Below, piece by piece: positions 11,305 through 23,237 of a stretch of 64,000 nt of DNA. A program made the position numbers and the translations under genes. How positions within the stretch are numbered: position 1 is the first letter of the stretch; every line of letters begins with the position of its first letter. The notes beneath the pieces were generated by a model. The model was not told the origin of the DNA. It did no database searches and saw only the letters and a list, made by a program, of their open reading frames with translations. Source of the DNA: Roridomyces roridus (taxonomy: Eukaryota; Basidiomycota; Agaricomycetes; Agaricales; Mycenaceae); NCBI GenBank assembly GCA_029378245.1, contig JARKIF010000010.1, positions 1,240,001-1,304,000 on the forward strand, read 5' to 3'.

Positions 11305-11982
11305 TACACGGACTGAAGTTGTCCTTTTTGCAGTCCTGGACCAACTGGTACGTCGATCCCTCTAGTGTATGATGAGGACTAGTCATTTACAACAATTTTC
11401 AGGTCGCAATCTGCCGAAAATTGTATTCCAATACGTTGCATAAAAAGCAACGGCCTTGTTTCCCTATTCGAACCAACTCCCTGGCACCGGCCCGCTTTGC
11501 CGCGAGTCCCACTGTGAGCTCACCTACACTGTCACTTGGAGAAACCCCTCGTCCCCGCTATCTTGCCAGCTGGGTTAAACTCGCGTGCCACAAGCCGCCT
11601 TGCTTTCACGTTGTATTCAATGACGCGCTACCAATCCGACCATGAAAAGCCTACCTCCGAGTCGGCCTCTCAACCAGAGGGCCCTCACTGAGAGCTCCCC
11701 AGCGGCTTGTGAAGCCATAGTGCCGGGTGCGTACTCTCCGCTCATCGCTACGATCGCGTCTCCCAGATCTGTTTTATAAGGTCCATTCTTATGCACGTAC
11801 GTGCTCTTGGTCTCCACGTTGTTAATCCAATTAGTCTCACTCATATCTTGACTCTCGAGTAAGCGCGCATGCTTCATCATCTCAACAATTAAATGAGTGT
11901 CTGATTTGAAGCAAGGATTAATATGTACACAATCCAACCCACCAATTGCAAGCCAACCAAAACTGACAGAACGATGCAACGG
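11305..11982. other. Intergenic, no gene seen
   Basis: Between the tRNA and the RING gene. A 120-codon minus frame at 11617-11979 lacks family features and is not called. Confidence 0.45.
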
Positions 11983-13050
11983 CTATCCCAACCAATTGGC
12001 GATCACGCACCGTGACTCCTCCAACCTAATCCTCTCCTCCGTGTCCAACTCTCCCTCTACACCGGAACGCGAACCCGAATCCGAGACAGGCACGGACGGA
12101 AAAGAGGAGCACAAACTCGTCCGTCGACGCTTCAACGGCGGGCCCTCGAGTACGCTGCGTGTGTTCTCGGGAGATGCGAAATTAGCGAGCGCCTGGGCCT
12201 TGCACTGCATCACGAATAGCGGAAGTCCGATACGCTGGGGCGGGGCGAGGGCGGTCTGTCGACGGGGACCGTGACACGGTTGGGCAAATGGTGAGGGTGA
12301 ATTGATTGGTGGTGTCGGCGATGCGTGCGGGACTCCGAGTCCGAGTCCATCTGCCAAGCCCGCCCGTTCCCGTTCCATCTCGGCAATCTTTTGCCTCAGG
12401 ACAACACATTCGTTTCGTGCTGAATCACGCTCGGCCCGGAGACGCAGGGCGCAGTCACGGGCGGAGCGTGAGAAGGCGAGGAGGGACGAGTTGGCGGCGG
12501 CGTGTGTTTCGGCACGACGGCGCCAAGTCGCTGTAGTCATGTGGAGGGCAGCGAGGATCTTGGCGTCCATTGCTGTACATTCTGCGGGCTGGATGGGTAG
12601 TGAGGAGGATGTTGATGGTGATTCCGAGTTGGTGAGCGAGGAGGCGGGGGATGACGCATTGCTTTGTGGAGGCGTCGGTAGCGAGGTGGATAAGGCAGTA
12701 AGTGTTTGGGAGTCAATGTACACCGGGCGGATAGGAGGAAGAAAGTGCGGTCGCAAGTATGGTGGTATGAGCATTGGGTCCACGCTCACTGCAATTCATT
12801 ATCAGCACCAGCTCGACGAGGGAAGTGACGACGCACCGACGGGAAATGGTATCCGGCATGTCGGGCAGCAAGGTTTGGAACTGGCGTTGGAGGATTCGAC
12901 GCCACTGCAGATGCACTCCTTGCAGAATACATGGCCTGTTTTCATTCAATCAAATTGAAGGAAGGCAGGGTGGGATGGGTGCGGAGACGTACCACAAGGT
13001 AGTGAGACGGGGGTATTGAAGGGTTTGTAGCAGACGGTGCAGGTCGACAT
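11983..13050 (-). CDS. RING-finger protein with coiled coil (putative E3 ubiquitin ligase)
   Basis: Exons complement(11983..12788, 12837..12935, 12993..13050) give 320 residues. The protein opens with a C3HC4 RING: C4-x2-C7, C19-x-H21, C24-x2-C27, then C43-x2-C46. The first intron splits it at PCG/HVFC. A Ser/Pro-rich spacer, an Arg/Glu-rich coiled coil (RLRAERDSARNECVVLRQ and on) and a basic PLKRRR patch, a possible nuclear signal, follow. RING proteins of this kind recruit E2 enzymes; the substrate is unknown. The start is the ATG directly before the first RING cysteine pair, and both introns are ordinary GT-AG. Confidence 0.85.
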
Positions 13051-14359
13051 GGTGGGCTTGGGAAGGGAGCGAAGGCAAGGGCTATATAAGGTGGACCGAA
13101 ATGCAGGACATCGTGGCGGGGAACCGGGAGTGTGTGGTCCGAGTTTAAGGCGGACTGATTTCGTCATTCAAATTGGTCGGAGGTGTAACACGCGTGACTC
13201 ATCAGTCTCTGATTCCAAATTCTCTGAGTCAGCTAAGAGTCAGCTCAAATAATGACCGGTGAATCGTGAATTCTGGGCACCACACGCGAAAAGCAAGTCA
13301 CTCGACGAATATCCGACCCGGGATACAGCCGCGATAAGCGCTGCGTCGCATCAAAGATCTCGGTTTACTCAGTCGGCTCCTCGGACATCGGTGAGCACGC
13401 CACAGCGGCGTCTGGCGGCGTCGCCGCGGGATCCATTCGGCAGTCGATTTCAACCCCCATTGCTTTAGAGCTGTCAGTGTTCAGTCAGCTGTGGCACTGC
13501 TCGCGGAGTTACTTTATGCAGCAAGAAGCCCGATGACACCACCGTATTACGCAGCAAGACCGTCGATCCGGTTTGCCGGTTTGCCGGTTCAACGTTCAAC
13601 GTTCAGGCTGGTTGAAGTTCGGACTCGATCCCCCGGAGTTCGATGAAAAGTGCCCTACTCTATAAGTAAACGTTCTTGAGCGTGTCGGAAGAGACAAACT
13701 GAGTCGTCACTCGTGTTGCCAGGGGTCACGAAGCAGTCAGTCTTTTCAGTCAGTCTCTTGCGGAATCAGTGGGCAATCGCCAGTGGTATGCGAGACAACT
13801 TGACCAGCCAGGTAGCAGGAAGTTTGAAACAGCGGTGATAGGTCGGTGTATGCATAAGAAGCCAGACGAGGTCGGACCTGGGTCGAGATGACGGTTAAGA
13901 ACAAGAGCAAGTCATATGATCACATGACCTCGGAACAATATGCCGTTAGCGCTCTTCTGCCACCAGCCTCAATTATTGACCCTCAACGAGTTGAGCCCGA
14001 GATTGAGCGGCTCAATTGGTCCCATTGACAGTCTTTCGATTCCGACTCGAGTTTCCACCAAACCGAGGCCGTCACCGTACGCAGGCCACCGAATCCTGAA
14101 CCTGTTTTCATTCAATGCCAGCAGTCGCCATGGCGCATCTGAATCCTGACGGTGACCTGACTGCGCGCGCATTGCACAAATAGGTTGCAAATAGGCGGAG
14201 ATTCACGAACTCGAAAAGGGGTTCCATTTCCTCCGGACAGAGAAGAATACGACCCAGGGACGACTGGATGCGCATTGCGTACAAATATCCTGTTCTCGCC
14301 CTTCCAAATAAAGTCACATCCAAGATCTTCGTCTAAGTCCTCCCCCCTACCCCCGCTGC
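13051..14359. other. Intergenic, no gene seen
   Basis: It contains short direct repeats (GTTTGCCG twice and AACGTTC twice near 13571-13605) and no frame with family character. The left end is the promoter side of the RING gene. Confidence 0.45.
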
Positions 14360-15105
14360 TCACCAGTGACAGGATGCTCATCTCCCACCGCTCTCACCCC
14401 TTTTTGTCGGCAGTGGCGAGACATCGGATTGGTCACGCCTCAACTCTGGAGGGCGGTCTTTGTGCGGACATACAGAGACGGAGAGAATGAAAATCTGGCT
14501 GGACACATCTGGAGCCTGTGCTCTCTCAATCCCAATGGAACACTGGCCAGCTCCGGTATTTATGACCTTCCGGAAGAATGCCACGACGCCCTTCTTCCTG
14601 ATCGAGAACGCTGGGAGCATATCCTTGATGGACTGCTCCCACTGCAAAAGTCTCTCGCTCAAGATAGAGGAGAGTTGGGAACAAGGGCCGCCAGCTGTTG
14701 TCGATTTCCCTCGGCTTGAAGCCGTGTCACTAATCGATCTTTGGTTCCCCGTGGAATGGCTTCCCTGGTCTCAACGGACGTCCCTGACCAATCCCTTACG
14801 CTCGATGACGTGACCACTTCCCAGCAGATCCCCATCCTTCAAAGTACACGCCATCTTGTCCGCTTGAAACCTACGGTCGTTGCTCTGTGGTTGAACTCCT
14901 TTCCCCCGGCTCCGAACGCTCCTCATATTCCGAGGTGATGAGGGTTTCACTACTTCCGCGCGTTCATTACTCCCGTGTTTCGAAGCACATATAACTGGTG
15001 CGACAGAATCCCAGAGGACTCGGGCAACGAAGAGGATTCGAGCGAGGACGAGGACCTGGAGGATATTCAGGCGATGGGGATTCAAATGACTGTCTATATC
15101 CAATA
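14360..15105 (+). pseudogene. Frameshifted F-box-like gene remnant
   Basis: Family-like pieces alternate between two frames: CRQWRDIGLVTPQLWRAVF (frame of 14366) is the F-box helix end, MKIWLDTSGACALSI (frame of 14460) follows it in the family, then a LLPDRERWEHI-like piece (first frame), then SLSLKIEE and FPRLEAVSL (second frame). At least three frame changes with no splice signals between them indicate a decayed gene. An acidic stretch near 15020-15100 may be the original C-terminus. Confidence 0.6.
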
Positions 15106-16217
15106 ACTAATTCACAGGTGATTTCCAGTTTCCGTGATTCACCTCTGGCTCGTTCTTGCACGAATATGATTTAAATAGCAGAAATCCTTAAATTGAGATT
15201 TCCAGCTGGTTGCAAAATTGCAGTGGGCCCAGTCGGCTGGGAAACATGCGCGATCCAGTGCGGCCAGACATTGTTTATGGTAAACGTCCCCTGACTGTCC
15301 GTCTATAGCCGGTTTAAAAACAGATACGTTGAACTTTGTCCGCTGACTGCAAAACTCTGGCCCGAAATAGTTCAGTCTTGACAGCTCTCCAGGAACGCTC
15401 ACTTCTTGCTACTGCGGAGCGTGGACCTTATCGACTTGATTTATTGCCTGTGAACTTTTTTTTCCGAAACGCTCTACTTACATGCGGTTTTGCAGTTAGC
15501 TGATTGCTGGCGAGTCGATCGCCTGGCCGGAATGGAAATGCGTTGAATTGATTTTGGAGTGCAGTTGAGCGCCCGCCGTCAGTAGAAGCATTCGAGCGGC
15601 GCCCAAGCAGCGCCTTAGGTATTCGAACTAAATTCGAACCCACGTCAACGGATTACGCGGTTTTTTAGAACGTCACGAGGCTAACCATGGCTCAGCGAAT
15701 TGAGTACTTGAGTTGTTATCAAGGTCTTCCCCCGGGCTCACTCGGGGGGTTCTATGACCGCGACTCGTTTCTAAATTCTCACACTTGCCCCGTGCCCGGC
15801 AGCGATATCGATACTGGTGATATTGTAACTTTGGAACGCCCAAGGCTGCATTCAACGAACATATCCGATTCCGATATTCCAAGTATGTGAAGCTTGTCAT
15901 TGTAGCCTCGGCAGCGGAAACAGCCAAGTACTTACAACTCGTAAGTTGCTTGAGTCCCCCTATCCAGAACTAACCCACGCCTCAGACACACGTATACGTC
16001 ATGTAGCGCCGCCGTGGGCCTCGGGTGGCGCTCCTGCTTCTGAAAATCTCGTCGATAAGCAAGCTTCCTTGATCCATAAGCTGCTTTGAATCTCATGAGG
16101 ACGTACGTGGGTCACGTTTAGTTGCTCACTCGCTTACTCATCCAGATTCAACCCAGTATAAAAGGGACTTGCGCTCCCTGGCTGAACTCAACACCAAAGC
16201 TACACATATCGAGTCAA
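15106..16217. other. Intergenic, no gene seen
   Basis: No convincing frame or repeat. The right end carries the promoter of the GFA gene. Confidence 0.45.
16157..16163 (+). promoter_or_regulatory. TATA box of the GFA gene
   Basis: TATAAAA lies 55-61 bp upstream of the ATG at 16218, a normal position for a fungal core promoter. Confidence 0.5.
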
Positions 16218-16795
16218 ATGACCGCTGCTTCCGATAAATCCAAGTCGTACTTCCCATTGGCCGGTATCGCCAAGGACGGCTGGTCCAACGACGACGAGGC
16301 GACTGCTACATGCTTCTGCGGCACCGTCCAGCTCAAATTCGTAGGTCGTTCTTCCGACGGTACCGTTCGACACGCTCACCGACGTGATGCCAAACTTAGC
16401 CAACCCACGGCCCGGGCCTCATCGACATCTTTCTCTGCAACTGTGCCGACTGCCACAAGATCACCGCGTCGATGTTCGCCTCCAACTTTGTCGTCGCAGA
16501 CACCCACCTTACGCACATCCGTGGCAAAGAGAACCTCACCACGTACAGCCAATCGCACACCATCGAGTCGGGGAACGTCATGACCAATTCGTTTTGCAAG
16601 ACGTGTGGGACGCTCATGTATCGTGTCGGGCTTGGGTTCCCGGGAAAGAGTATATTGAGATTGGGTACGGTGGATGACTTTACTTTGATGGAGACCAAGT
16701 TGAGGCCGAGGGTGGAGCAATTCACCAAGGACAGGGTGGCGTGGTTGTGTGCGAAGGAAGGGATGGAGCAAGCGAAGGGGAACTATTATGTTTGA
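16218..16795 (+). CDS. GFA-domain protein (CENP-V/GFA family), single domain
   Basis: Exons 16218..16340 and 16400..16795 give 172 residues. The zinc ligands of the family are present: CFCG (32-35), CNCADCH (54-60) and FCKTCG (106-111), followed by the short beta-rich end (GKSILRLGTVDDF). The family is named after bacterial glutathione-dependent formaldehyde-activating enzyme; most fungal members are uncharacterised cytosolic zinc proteins thought to act on S-hydroxymethylglutathione or related adducts. No signal peptide. Two double-domain relatives lie at 46.4 and 50.5 kb. Confidence 0.88.
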
Positions 16796-18035
16796 TGTAA
16801 AGAACTTTTAGCGTCATTCAAGAAATTATCAGCCAAGAGAGACCCACTCTTGTATGACTCTGAGTGATTCAGAACTGGGTGGAAAGACTCGAAGGAGCGA
16901 TGATCTATCATCTTTCGAGCCGTCACCCTTGCTTCATGAACTTTTCCAAACATCACAGTGTCTAGAACCTGCAGGCATGCACTGAATAGATGACTTTCGT
17001 ACCTCGAGCAAGTTGCGGCATGGATAACAATTGTTCTAGACGAGTTTTGGCCAGCCCAAAGGGAGTCGACAATCCCATAGTCTTTAATGCCTTGGAAATG
17101 GAGCGACAACGCTGCCGCCAATCCAGCCGGTCAGTGGTCCAGCGCCGACCATTAAGCCGGAGACGATGTTTGTGACAAGACGTGGTGCCACCCACGGTCT
17201 CGCACATTGTTTCGTTGCTCGTCCGCTGGGCAAAATCTGGATTTTAAAGGGTAGAGTACGAGTGACATGTAGACATATGCTCGTTGCGACACCAGCGGCA
17301 CAAAGAGTGGATGGAAAGGGATCGTTTGGGATCGTTCACGCACCTGCTGATGGGTACCCACATTTCATCTCAAACGATCCCGAATCATCGACCCTCGGCT
17401 ATCCGACTGCATTTCATCCCTATCCATCCCTAGCGATCGACCGGACTTTTCACTGGGTCTCAGCACGGGGTAGGCCTGAGTAGCATCCAGTTGTCTGCAT
17501 GTCATTGTTTGTAGTTTCATGGGTGAGAGCCAACGTCCGAAGAATCAAGATGGAAGTCGAGAGCAGAGGTGCAGCGGATCAAACTTCGGCAAACTCTCTT
17601 TCCTTTTCCCAAGATGCGACCTGACCTTGCCCTCGAACTCAAGCTCCAAAGCATAGAAACAGCATCTCCTGCAACCCGCGCCAACCTCTGTGCCACCTCG
17701 CGCATGAATCATGTGCAACTCATGCCCAGTTTCAGAGTATCAGTGTACTAGTCAGAGAGCTCAAGCCAAGCTCAAGCTCCGGTTCTCAATCGACAAACGC
17801 GCGAAAAACAGCGACGAGCTGGACCAGCTGCCCCGCACAGCTCTGCTGCATGTTGCGGAATACCTCCGAATACGTACCCGAGGGGCAGTCCATGCTCCGT
17901 GTACTGCATCTTTCCTCCAACAGAATTTCTCCTCCCGGTGCTGGGGCTTTCGGGCGTTTGGAGGATGTGTGTTTCAGTCTGTCGGACGCCAGGGATCCAG
18001 AGTGAGTCCCTGAAATTTCTTTCTTCATATCTGGT
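16796..18035. other. Intergenic, no gene seen
   Basis: A 10 bp inverted repeat (GGGATCGTTT at 17318-17327 with AAACGATCCC at 17372-17381) is the only structure noticed. Short frames have no family character. Confidence 0.4.
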
Positions 18036-18600
18036 AGACCCAGCCATGCACTCCTTCGACCTCTCGGAGCTTATCGACATTGAGATCTCCCAGCCCGTGA
18101 TCGGTTCGCATCTTGCCCTCTTCTTCTCCGCGCCCTCGCTAACAGACATCCAGAGTACCTCGTGTCTCGCGTATTCCCCACCGTCTCCTACTCGCTCGAA
18201 CGCTCCGGTGTCCCTCCATCATTCATCCCTCCCACCCCAAAACGTTCGCCACCTTCGTGGCGACCGTCCTCGTCACGCTCGTCTACCTCACCCCCGCGCG
18301 CGCCCACCTCTCCATCGCTTTGGAAGAATGGGCCCTGGAACGTGTCTTCCTTGGCGCGCTGATTATCTCATCCAAGTACACCAACGACAGCACCCTCCGT
18401 AACGTCCATTGGGCTCTGTGCACTGGTGTATTCGGCAGGATCGCGTGTGATTTGCCGTCGTTGACGGCTCCCCTCACTTTTTCGAGTTCAATGCCGACCG
18501 GCGGTCGACACCCGCGGACATTCGGCACGCGCCCCGCCCCTTCACCTGTCTTTGGGCATGCACTGGCAGGGACGGTCTTCTCCCGAGTCCCGAGTCATAT
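18036..18600 (+). pseudogene. Truncated inverted duplicate of the Pcl cyclin locus
   Basis: From about 18036 the plus strand follows the minus strand of the cyclin gene: the same VDPAMHS..DL.ELIDIEISQPVI segment, the same intron position with the intron kept, then a frame-breaking deletion, then LVTLVYLTPARAHL up to NVHWALCTGVFG (18430). It then jumps to sequence matching the 3' flank of the intact locus (18445-18570 against 9360-9470), so the second half of the coding region is deleted. A kept intron and shared flanks mean DNA-level duplication, not retroposition. It lies in opposite orientation about 8 kb from the source. Confidence 0.8.
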
Positions 18601-19099
18601 CCCTCGTCGCACCAATAAGGAGCTCCGCATCCGCATCCGCGTCTACATACATCGGCACACCATCTTGAGTATTACATCTAATCTCAGTCATCTGTGGTCT
18701 CCTTTTAATTTTTTTCGAGTTTTTTCCGTACTACAGTCTGACTCAGACGACTAGCTCCTTCCTACCATGGAGTCCGTGGTTCCGTGCGCAAGATACTCGT
18801 TGTACGCTTCAGAACGAGGCGTTAGACTTGTATATGCAGTCATTTCAAATTTTAACATTGCAGTTGTCTGACTTCTTTCCTGCGAGCCTTGAAATAGAGG
18901 ATCGGCTATCGACTAGTCACGTGGTCATGCCCTCTTTGAATCTCCCGCCATTTCGCATGAGCACCATGGTGCCACTGTTGTCGGAACGCTGCGGCAATAG
19001 AACAAACTCCAATGAGGACAATCCTCTCACCTTCATCAGCATAAATGCGCAAACTGAAGCCTCTCGCCGCCCACTCCAAACCCTCTCGCCGAAAAGACC
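18601..19099. other. Intergenic, upstream of amidase
   Basis: The first bases (ACCAATAAGGAGCTCCG) resemble flanking DNA near 9160-9185 on the other strand, so the duplicated block may extend here. No gene was seen. Confidence 0.35.
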
Positions 19100-21151
19100 A
19101 TGCTACCTCGCTGGCTGACGTTGACTCTCGTGCTGCTCTGCGCGCATCTTGTGCATAGTTTCTCTTTTGGCGGGCTTGTCTCTGGACCATTTGCGTCCCT
19201 CGTCCGCAGTACCGCGCCGCTACCAGACTTGTACGAGGCCTCGATAGCGGAGCTCCAAGCAGGACTCGACGCGGAGCAGTTTACGAGCGTTGACCTCGTC
19301 AAGGTGTGCCGACTGTATCTTGCCGAATCATTGCTTAGAGTCGACTTCTTGGGATATAGGCGTATTTTGCTCGAATCGAGGAGGTCAATCTCAATGGACC
19401 TGCACTGCGTGCTGTGCTCGAGATGAATCCATCCGCGCTGGCGGAGGCCGCTAAACTCGACCAAGAGCGCAAGATTTCGGGGAAGCGAAGCACGCTGCAT
19501 GGGATTCCGGTGCTGCTCAAGGATAATATCGCGACAGTCGCGTCGGAGGGTGAATGGCATTCCTTTTTCCTCTTCACCTTGAATTGATTATAAACTGGGT
19601 TGTTAGGTCTGAACACGACAGCAGGGTCCTTCGCTCTGCTCGGTTCGGTCGTTCCTGAGGATGCTGGAGTCGTCAAGCGGTTGCGCGCTGCGGGGGCTGT
19701 CATCCTGGGAAAGGCTAACCTCTCAGAGTGGGCTCATTTCCGCGGGAACGTATCCTCCGGCTGGTCAGGCCGCGGAGGGCAGAGCACCAATGCATACTTT
19801 CCCAACGCGGATCCGTGTGGCTCGTCCTCTGGCTCGGGGATAGCTGCCTCTATCGGCCTCGTCGCGGTGGCGCTGGGCTCAGAGACGGATGGGAGCATTA
19901 CTTGTCCGAGCAGTAACAACAATCTTGCTGGGATCAAACCCACTGTGGGGTTGACCTCGCGCGCTGGAGGTTCGTTTACTTATGTTCGAGCCTGCTTTCT
20001 GAACTCAACCATCCAGTCGTCCCGATATCCGACCGTCAGGACACCGTCGGTCCCTTGACGCGCTCTGTCACCGACGCAGCCATCGTGCTGTCTATCATCG
20101 CCGGCAAAGACCCAAACGACAACTTTACACTCGCGCAGCCGCCCATCGTGCCCGACTTTACCAAGGCCCTCGATAAGAATGCGCTCCGCGGCAAACGCAT
20201 CGGCGTCCCTCGGCGCGTGTTTCTCAATGACTCTCTCACGGGCAACGATCCCTCGCTGGGCGTTGCTTTTGAAGAGGCGTTGAATACTATCCGGGCATTG
20301 GGCGCGACGGTTGTTGATCCTGCCGATTTGCCGTCCGCGGAGGACTTTGTGACGTCGAATAATGAGACTATTGTGTCGAATACGGATTTCAAGGTCAGTT
20401 CGATTCAACGCGGCTTGACGTGGACCTCACCTGGATGTGCAGGTTCAAATAAATGCCTATCTTGCCGCTTTGCTCAAAAACCCCTCCGGCGTGCGCACTC
20501 TTGCCGATTTAATCAAGTTTGATGACGCGAATCCGGAACTGGAAGAACCCACTGATTTTGAAGATCAATCCCGGTTTATCGAGTGCGAAGCAACGACGGG
20601 GCGCAACGCATTCTACTTTGCTGCTTTAGCCGCAGACCACGACATCGGTAGTACGCGTGGAATTGATTTCGCGCTCAAGACGTTCAAACTTGATGCGTTG
20701 GTTTTACCGGCTCCGGGAAAGCTGACAAGGTCGATTGCTGGTACGATTTCGCTTGGTTTGTTGAGCTTGATTGACTGACTATTCGTGCAGGTGTTGTCGG
20801 ATATCCTATCGTCACTGGTTAGATTGTTACTTGGCCGTACATGCTGAGAGCTCACACGCTTGCACAGTTCCAATGGGATTCTACCCCGAAAATGTTACGT
20901 GAGTCCACACCCCAATATTCCCTCGTACCCTTGTCTGAAAACAACCCAGGATCGGCTCCGCGGGCCCAGAAACTGTGTACCCAGCCCCAGGCGTCCCGTT
21001 CGGCCTCTCCTTTTTCAGCACTGCCTTTTCAGAGTTTGATCTCATCGGATTCGCGTTTGCGTATGAACAAAAGACACAGACTAGGTTGGCGCGCAGGGCG
21101 TTTCCGGCGGCAATACCCAAGACGCAGCTGGTGGATGTTATTGGGAAGTGA
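19100..21151 (+). CDS. Secreted amidase (amidase-signature family), eight exons
   Basis: Exons 19100..19303, 19360..19549, 19607..19969, 20017..20393, 20443..20740, 20791..20817, 20868..20898 and 20950..21151 give 563 residues. A hydrophobic leader (LTLTLVLLCAHLVHS) suggests secretion. The amidase-signature triad is visible: Lys in LLKDN (about 122), cis-Ser in GSSSGSG (about 204-206) and the nucleophile in SETDGSI (about 228). Such enzymes hydrolyse carbon-nitrogen amide bonds; the substrate is unknown. Two exons are only 27 and 31 nt. A paralog with four extra introns lies at 40.4-42.7 kb, and decayed copies lie at 34.1 and 36.5 kb. Confidence 0.92.
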
Positions 21152-21384
21152 CGAATATCTTCTTTGTTTGATTTATTTACGGTTCAAGTGTTTGTGTACA
21201 AAGAATGTAAGACTGTTTCTCGGGATATCCGCGCCGGTCCGCCTCCTGTTCCGCGGAAGCAATGTCTTGATTGCTGCCCCTGTCTCTGAAAACTTGCATA
21301 AAAGACGGCACTCATTCGAGACGTCGGCCACAACCTGCCACATCCTCTTCTCCCTTCTACTTCCACCACACACCACGAATTACC

Positions 21385-21820
21385 ATGCCCCCACTCACCC
21401 TCCCTCCCTCGCTCGGCCTCGTCGACGCCAGCACAGCCGAAGCCCTTACCCAAACGTCCGCAGCCGGGAGCCTCGCAAACATGATAGTCGACTGTGTCCC
21501 GGAGTGGATAATCTACATCGTCATCATCCTCTTCGTCTGCGGGCCCCTGATCTATTGTCGTTGGTGTATGGTGCGTATTTGAACACTCATCTCTCCCGAC
21601 TTTGAAGCGAACTCATGTGAATTTAAAGGTACAGGAAGACGATACCCGCCCTGACTCTGAAAGAGCGAGACTCCTATCTGCACCTGTGGACAATGAGACA
21701 TCGGCAGTATTCGTCGAGCGTCAGCATGCGGTCCCCGTCATGGCGGGGCGTCATATGCATACATCCCAACCGAGCCATTCACCCATCTTGTCTCCTCCGC
21801 GTAGTGGCGCGAGGTCGTGA
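21385..21820 (+). CDS. Small single-pass membrane protein
   Basis: Exons 21385..21570 and 21629..21820 give 125 residues. The N-terminus has no signal; one hydrophobic helix (IIYIVIILFVCGPLIY, about residues 42-58) is followed by a short cysteine pair and a polar tail rich in Ser, His and Pro. A family was not recognised. It starts about 230 bp after the amidase stop in the same direction. The intron has GT-AG ends, and the same frame continues to a TGA at 21820. Confidence 0.55.
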
Positions 21821-22201
21821 GAGCTCGAGGTAAGCGTCTTTTCATTCAACAAGAACAAAAAAGCTGACAGGACATCAAGGAAACCGCTTCGACATAAATG
21901 ACTTGGAAGTTTGAATCACTGCTATCCCATCTGTACATCCTTGTATCCTCAGAGAACTCATGAAATGAAATATGAAAGTAACATTCCATGACTCGCATGA
22001 GAAAGAGAAAAAGGCTCGGTCTGAATTACCCGTTCGTCGGCGCCGGGCGGCACAGGCTGCGGATCAAATGTTTCAGATCGGTGCTTCATGACATGCCGCT
22101 CTTGCTCCGCTCTCTCTCGGTCTCCACTGCCCGCCATCGCTTAAGTACATAACCGCGGCAAATTTGACTGACTCTCTCCTTGTCTCTCGCCTTCCGTCAC
22201 C

Positions 22202-22989
22202 ATGTTTCTGGCACCCATTCTCGTTGCTGCTGCCCTCCCTGCCTTGGCCGCTGCTGCCGTTCCATCTCTCAACGTCCCCGCATGCCCCTCCAAAGGCTCG
22301 GTCTCATACAACAAATCCGTGCCCGACCTAGGCCCCTTCCCTCTCACCCAAGTCGACGTCTGCTACGACTCTACCGCCATCCATATCACATTCACCGCAC
22401 ACAACGAGACCAACTTTTTCGTCAACCCCAATTTCACGACCAACGACCCGATATACGAGTACACCGCAATGGAGACCTTTATTTCGAGGACTACGAACGA
22501 CCCCACGACGTATCTCGAGTTCGAGATCGCGCCGAATAATGTGACGTTCCAGGCGTTCATATATAATCCGTCCAAGGTGTGTCACCTCTTCCTTCGTGCT
22601 TCTTCCATGCTCAAGTTTTATTATTAACATGCTCTTTCACAAGGTCTCCGGCCAAGACACGTTCTACATCACCACCCCGATCGACGACGGGCTGACCGCC
22701 ACCACCACCGTCGACAAACCCGCCGGTCTCTGGGTCTCCGCCGTCCGCATTCCCCTCGGCCTCTTCAACGTCGATGACGGGCAGGCAAAGGGGACCCAGT
22801 GGCGTATGAATTTCTTCCGTATCATCACGTCGCCGAAGACGTTCCCGGACCAATTCTACGGAGCGTGGAGCCCGACGCCTGGGAGCCCTGCGGTACGTCC
22901 TTTCCTTGTTTCGATCTGTGCAGGAATTCTGACTGGTAGGGTAGAATTTCCACCAAACAGCGGAACTTGGGCATATCACTTTTGTATGA
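22202..22989 (+). CDS. Secreted CBM9-like protein
   Basis: Exons 22202..22576, 22644..22892 and 22945..22989 give 222 residues. A textbook signal peptide (MFLAPILVAAALPALAAAAV) leads a beta-sandwich resembling the carbohydrate-binding CBM9-like group, with an N-terminal LTQVDVCYDSTAIHITFTA strand pair and the family-like ending YGAWSPTPGSPA/NFHQTAELGHITF. The last intron acceptor was chosen because it restores that ending; an acceptor a few bases earlier would give an unrelated tail. N-glycosylation sites are frequent. It probably acts outside the cell, perhaps binding wall or plant polysaccharide. Confidence 0.75.
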
Positions 22990-23139
22990 ACCGGGAGTGG
23001 ATTGTAGAGACGACTCAATCGCAGTTTATGTATTAATTAGGCCAGCGTCTCAAATGTCACCGGTCGGCTTGTCTTCGAGGGGAAAACAGAACGGCGGACG
23101 CTCTGCAGAGAAAAACAAAAGTTAAATGCCACCACCGAA

Positions 23140-23237
23140 TGCTTTGGGAGGGAATCGAACCCCCGGTGGGTCGAGATTCACTGGAGGAATCTCTCAATCC
23201 ATGGCAACGACCCAGGTTACCACTACCCCACCAAAGC
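23140..23237 (-). tRNA. tRNA-Gly (anticodon GCC) with 27 nt intron
   Basis: On the minus strand the acceptor GCTTTGG pairs with CCAAAGC. The D stem is GGGT/ACCT (one G-U), the anticodon stem GGTCG/CGACC, and the T arm GGGGG-TTCGATT-CCCTC. The discriminator is A. The loop TTGCCA-T puts GCC at the anticodon. A 27 nt intron (23175-23201) sits one base 3' of the anticodon. Box B (GGTTCGATTCC) is intact. A shifted stem would read another anticodon but pairs less well. Confidence 0.78.

Noticed and set aside
11617..11979. Minus-strand frame of 120 codons next to the RING gene
   Set aside because: No family features, and the RING gene ends cleanly with its own stop at 11983.
12302..12958. Plus-strand frame of 218 codons
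   Set aside because: Antisense shadow of the RING gene, whose zinc ligands and coiled coil are clear on the minus strand.
17318..17381. 10 bp inverted repeat
   Set aside because: Arms are short and the loop long; expected by chance in a window of this size.
22945..23036. Alternative last exon of the CBM9-like gene ending at 23036
   Set aside because: It gives a Trp/Cys-rich tail unlike the family, whereas the acceptor at 22944 gives a family-like NFH...GHITF ending.
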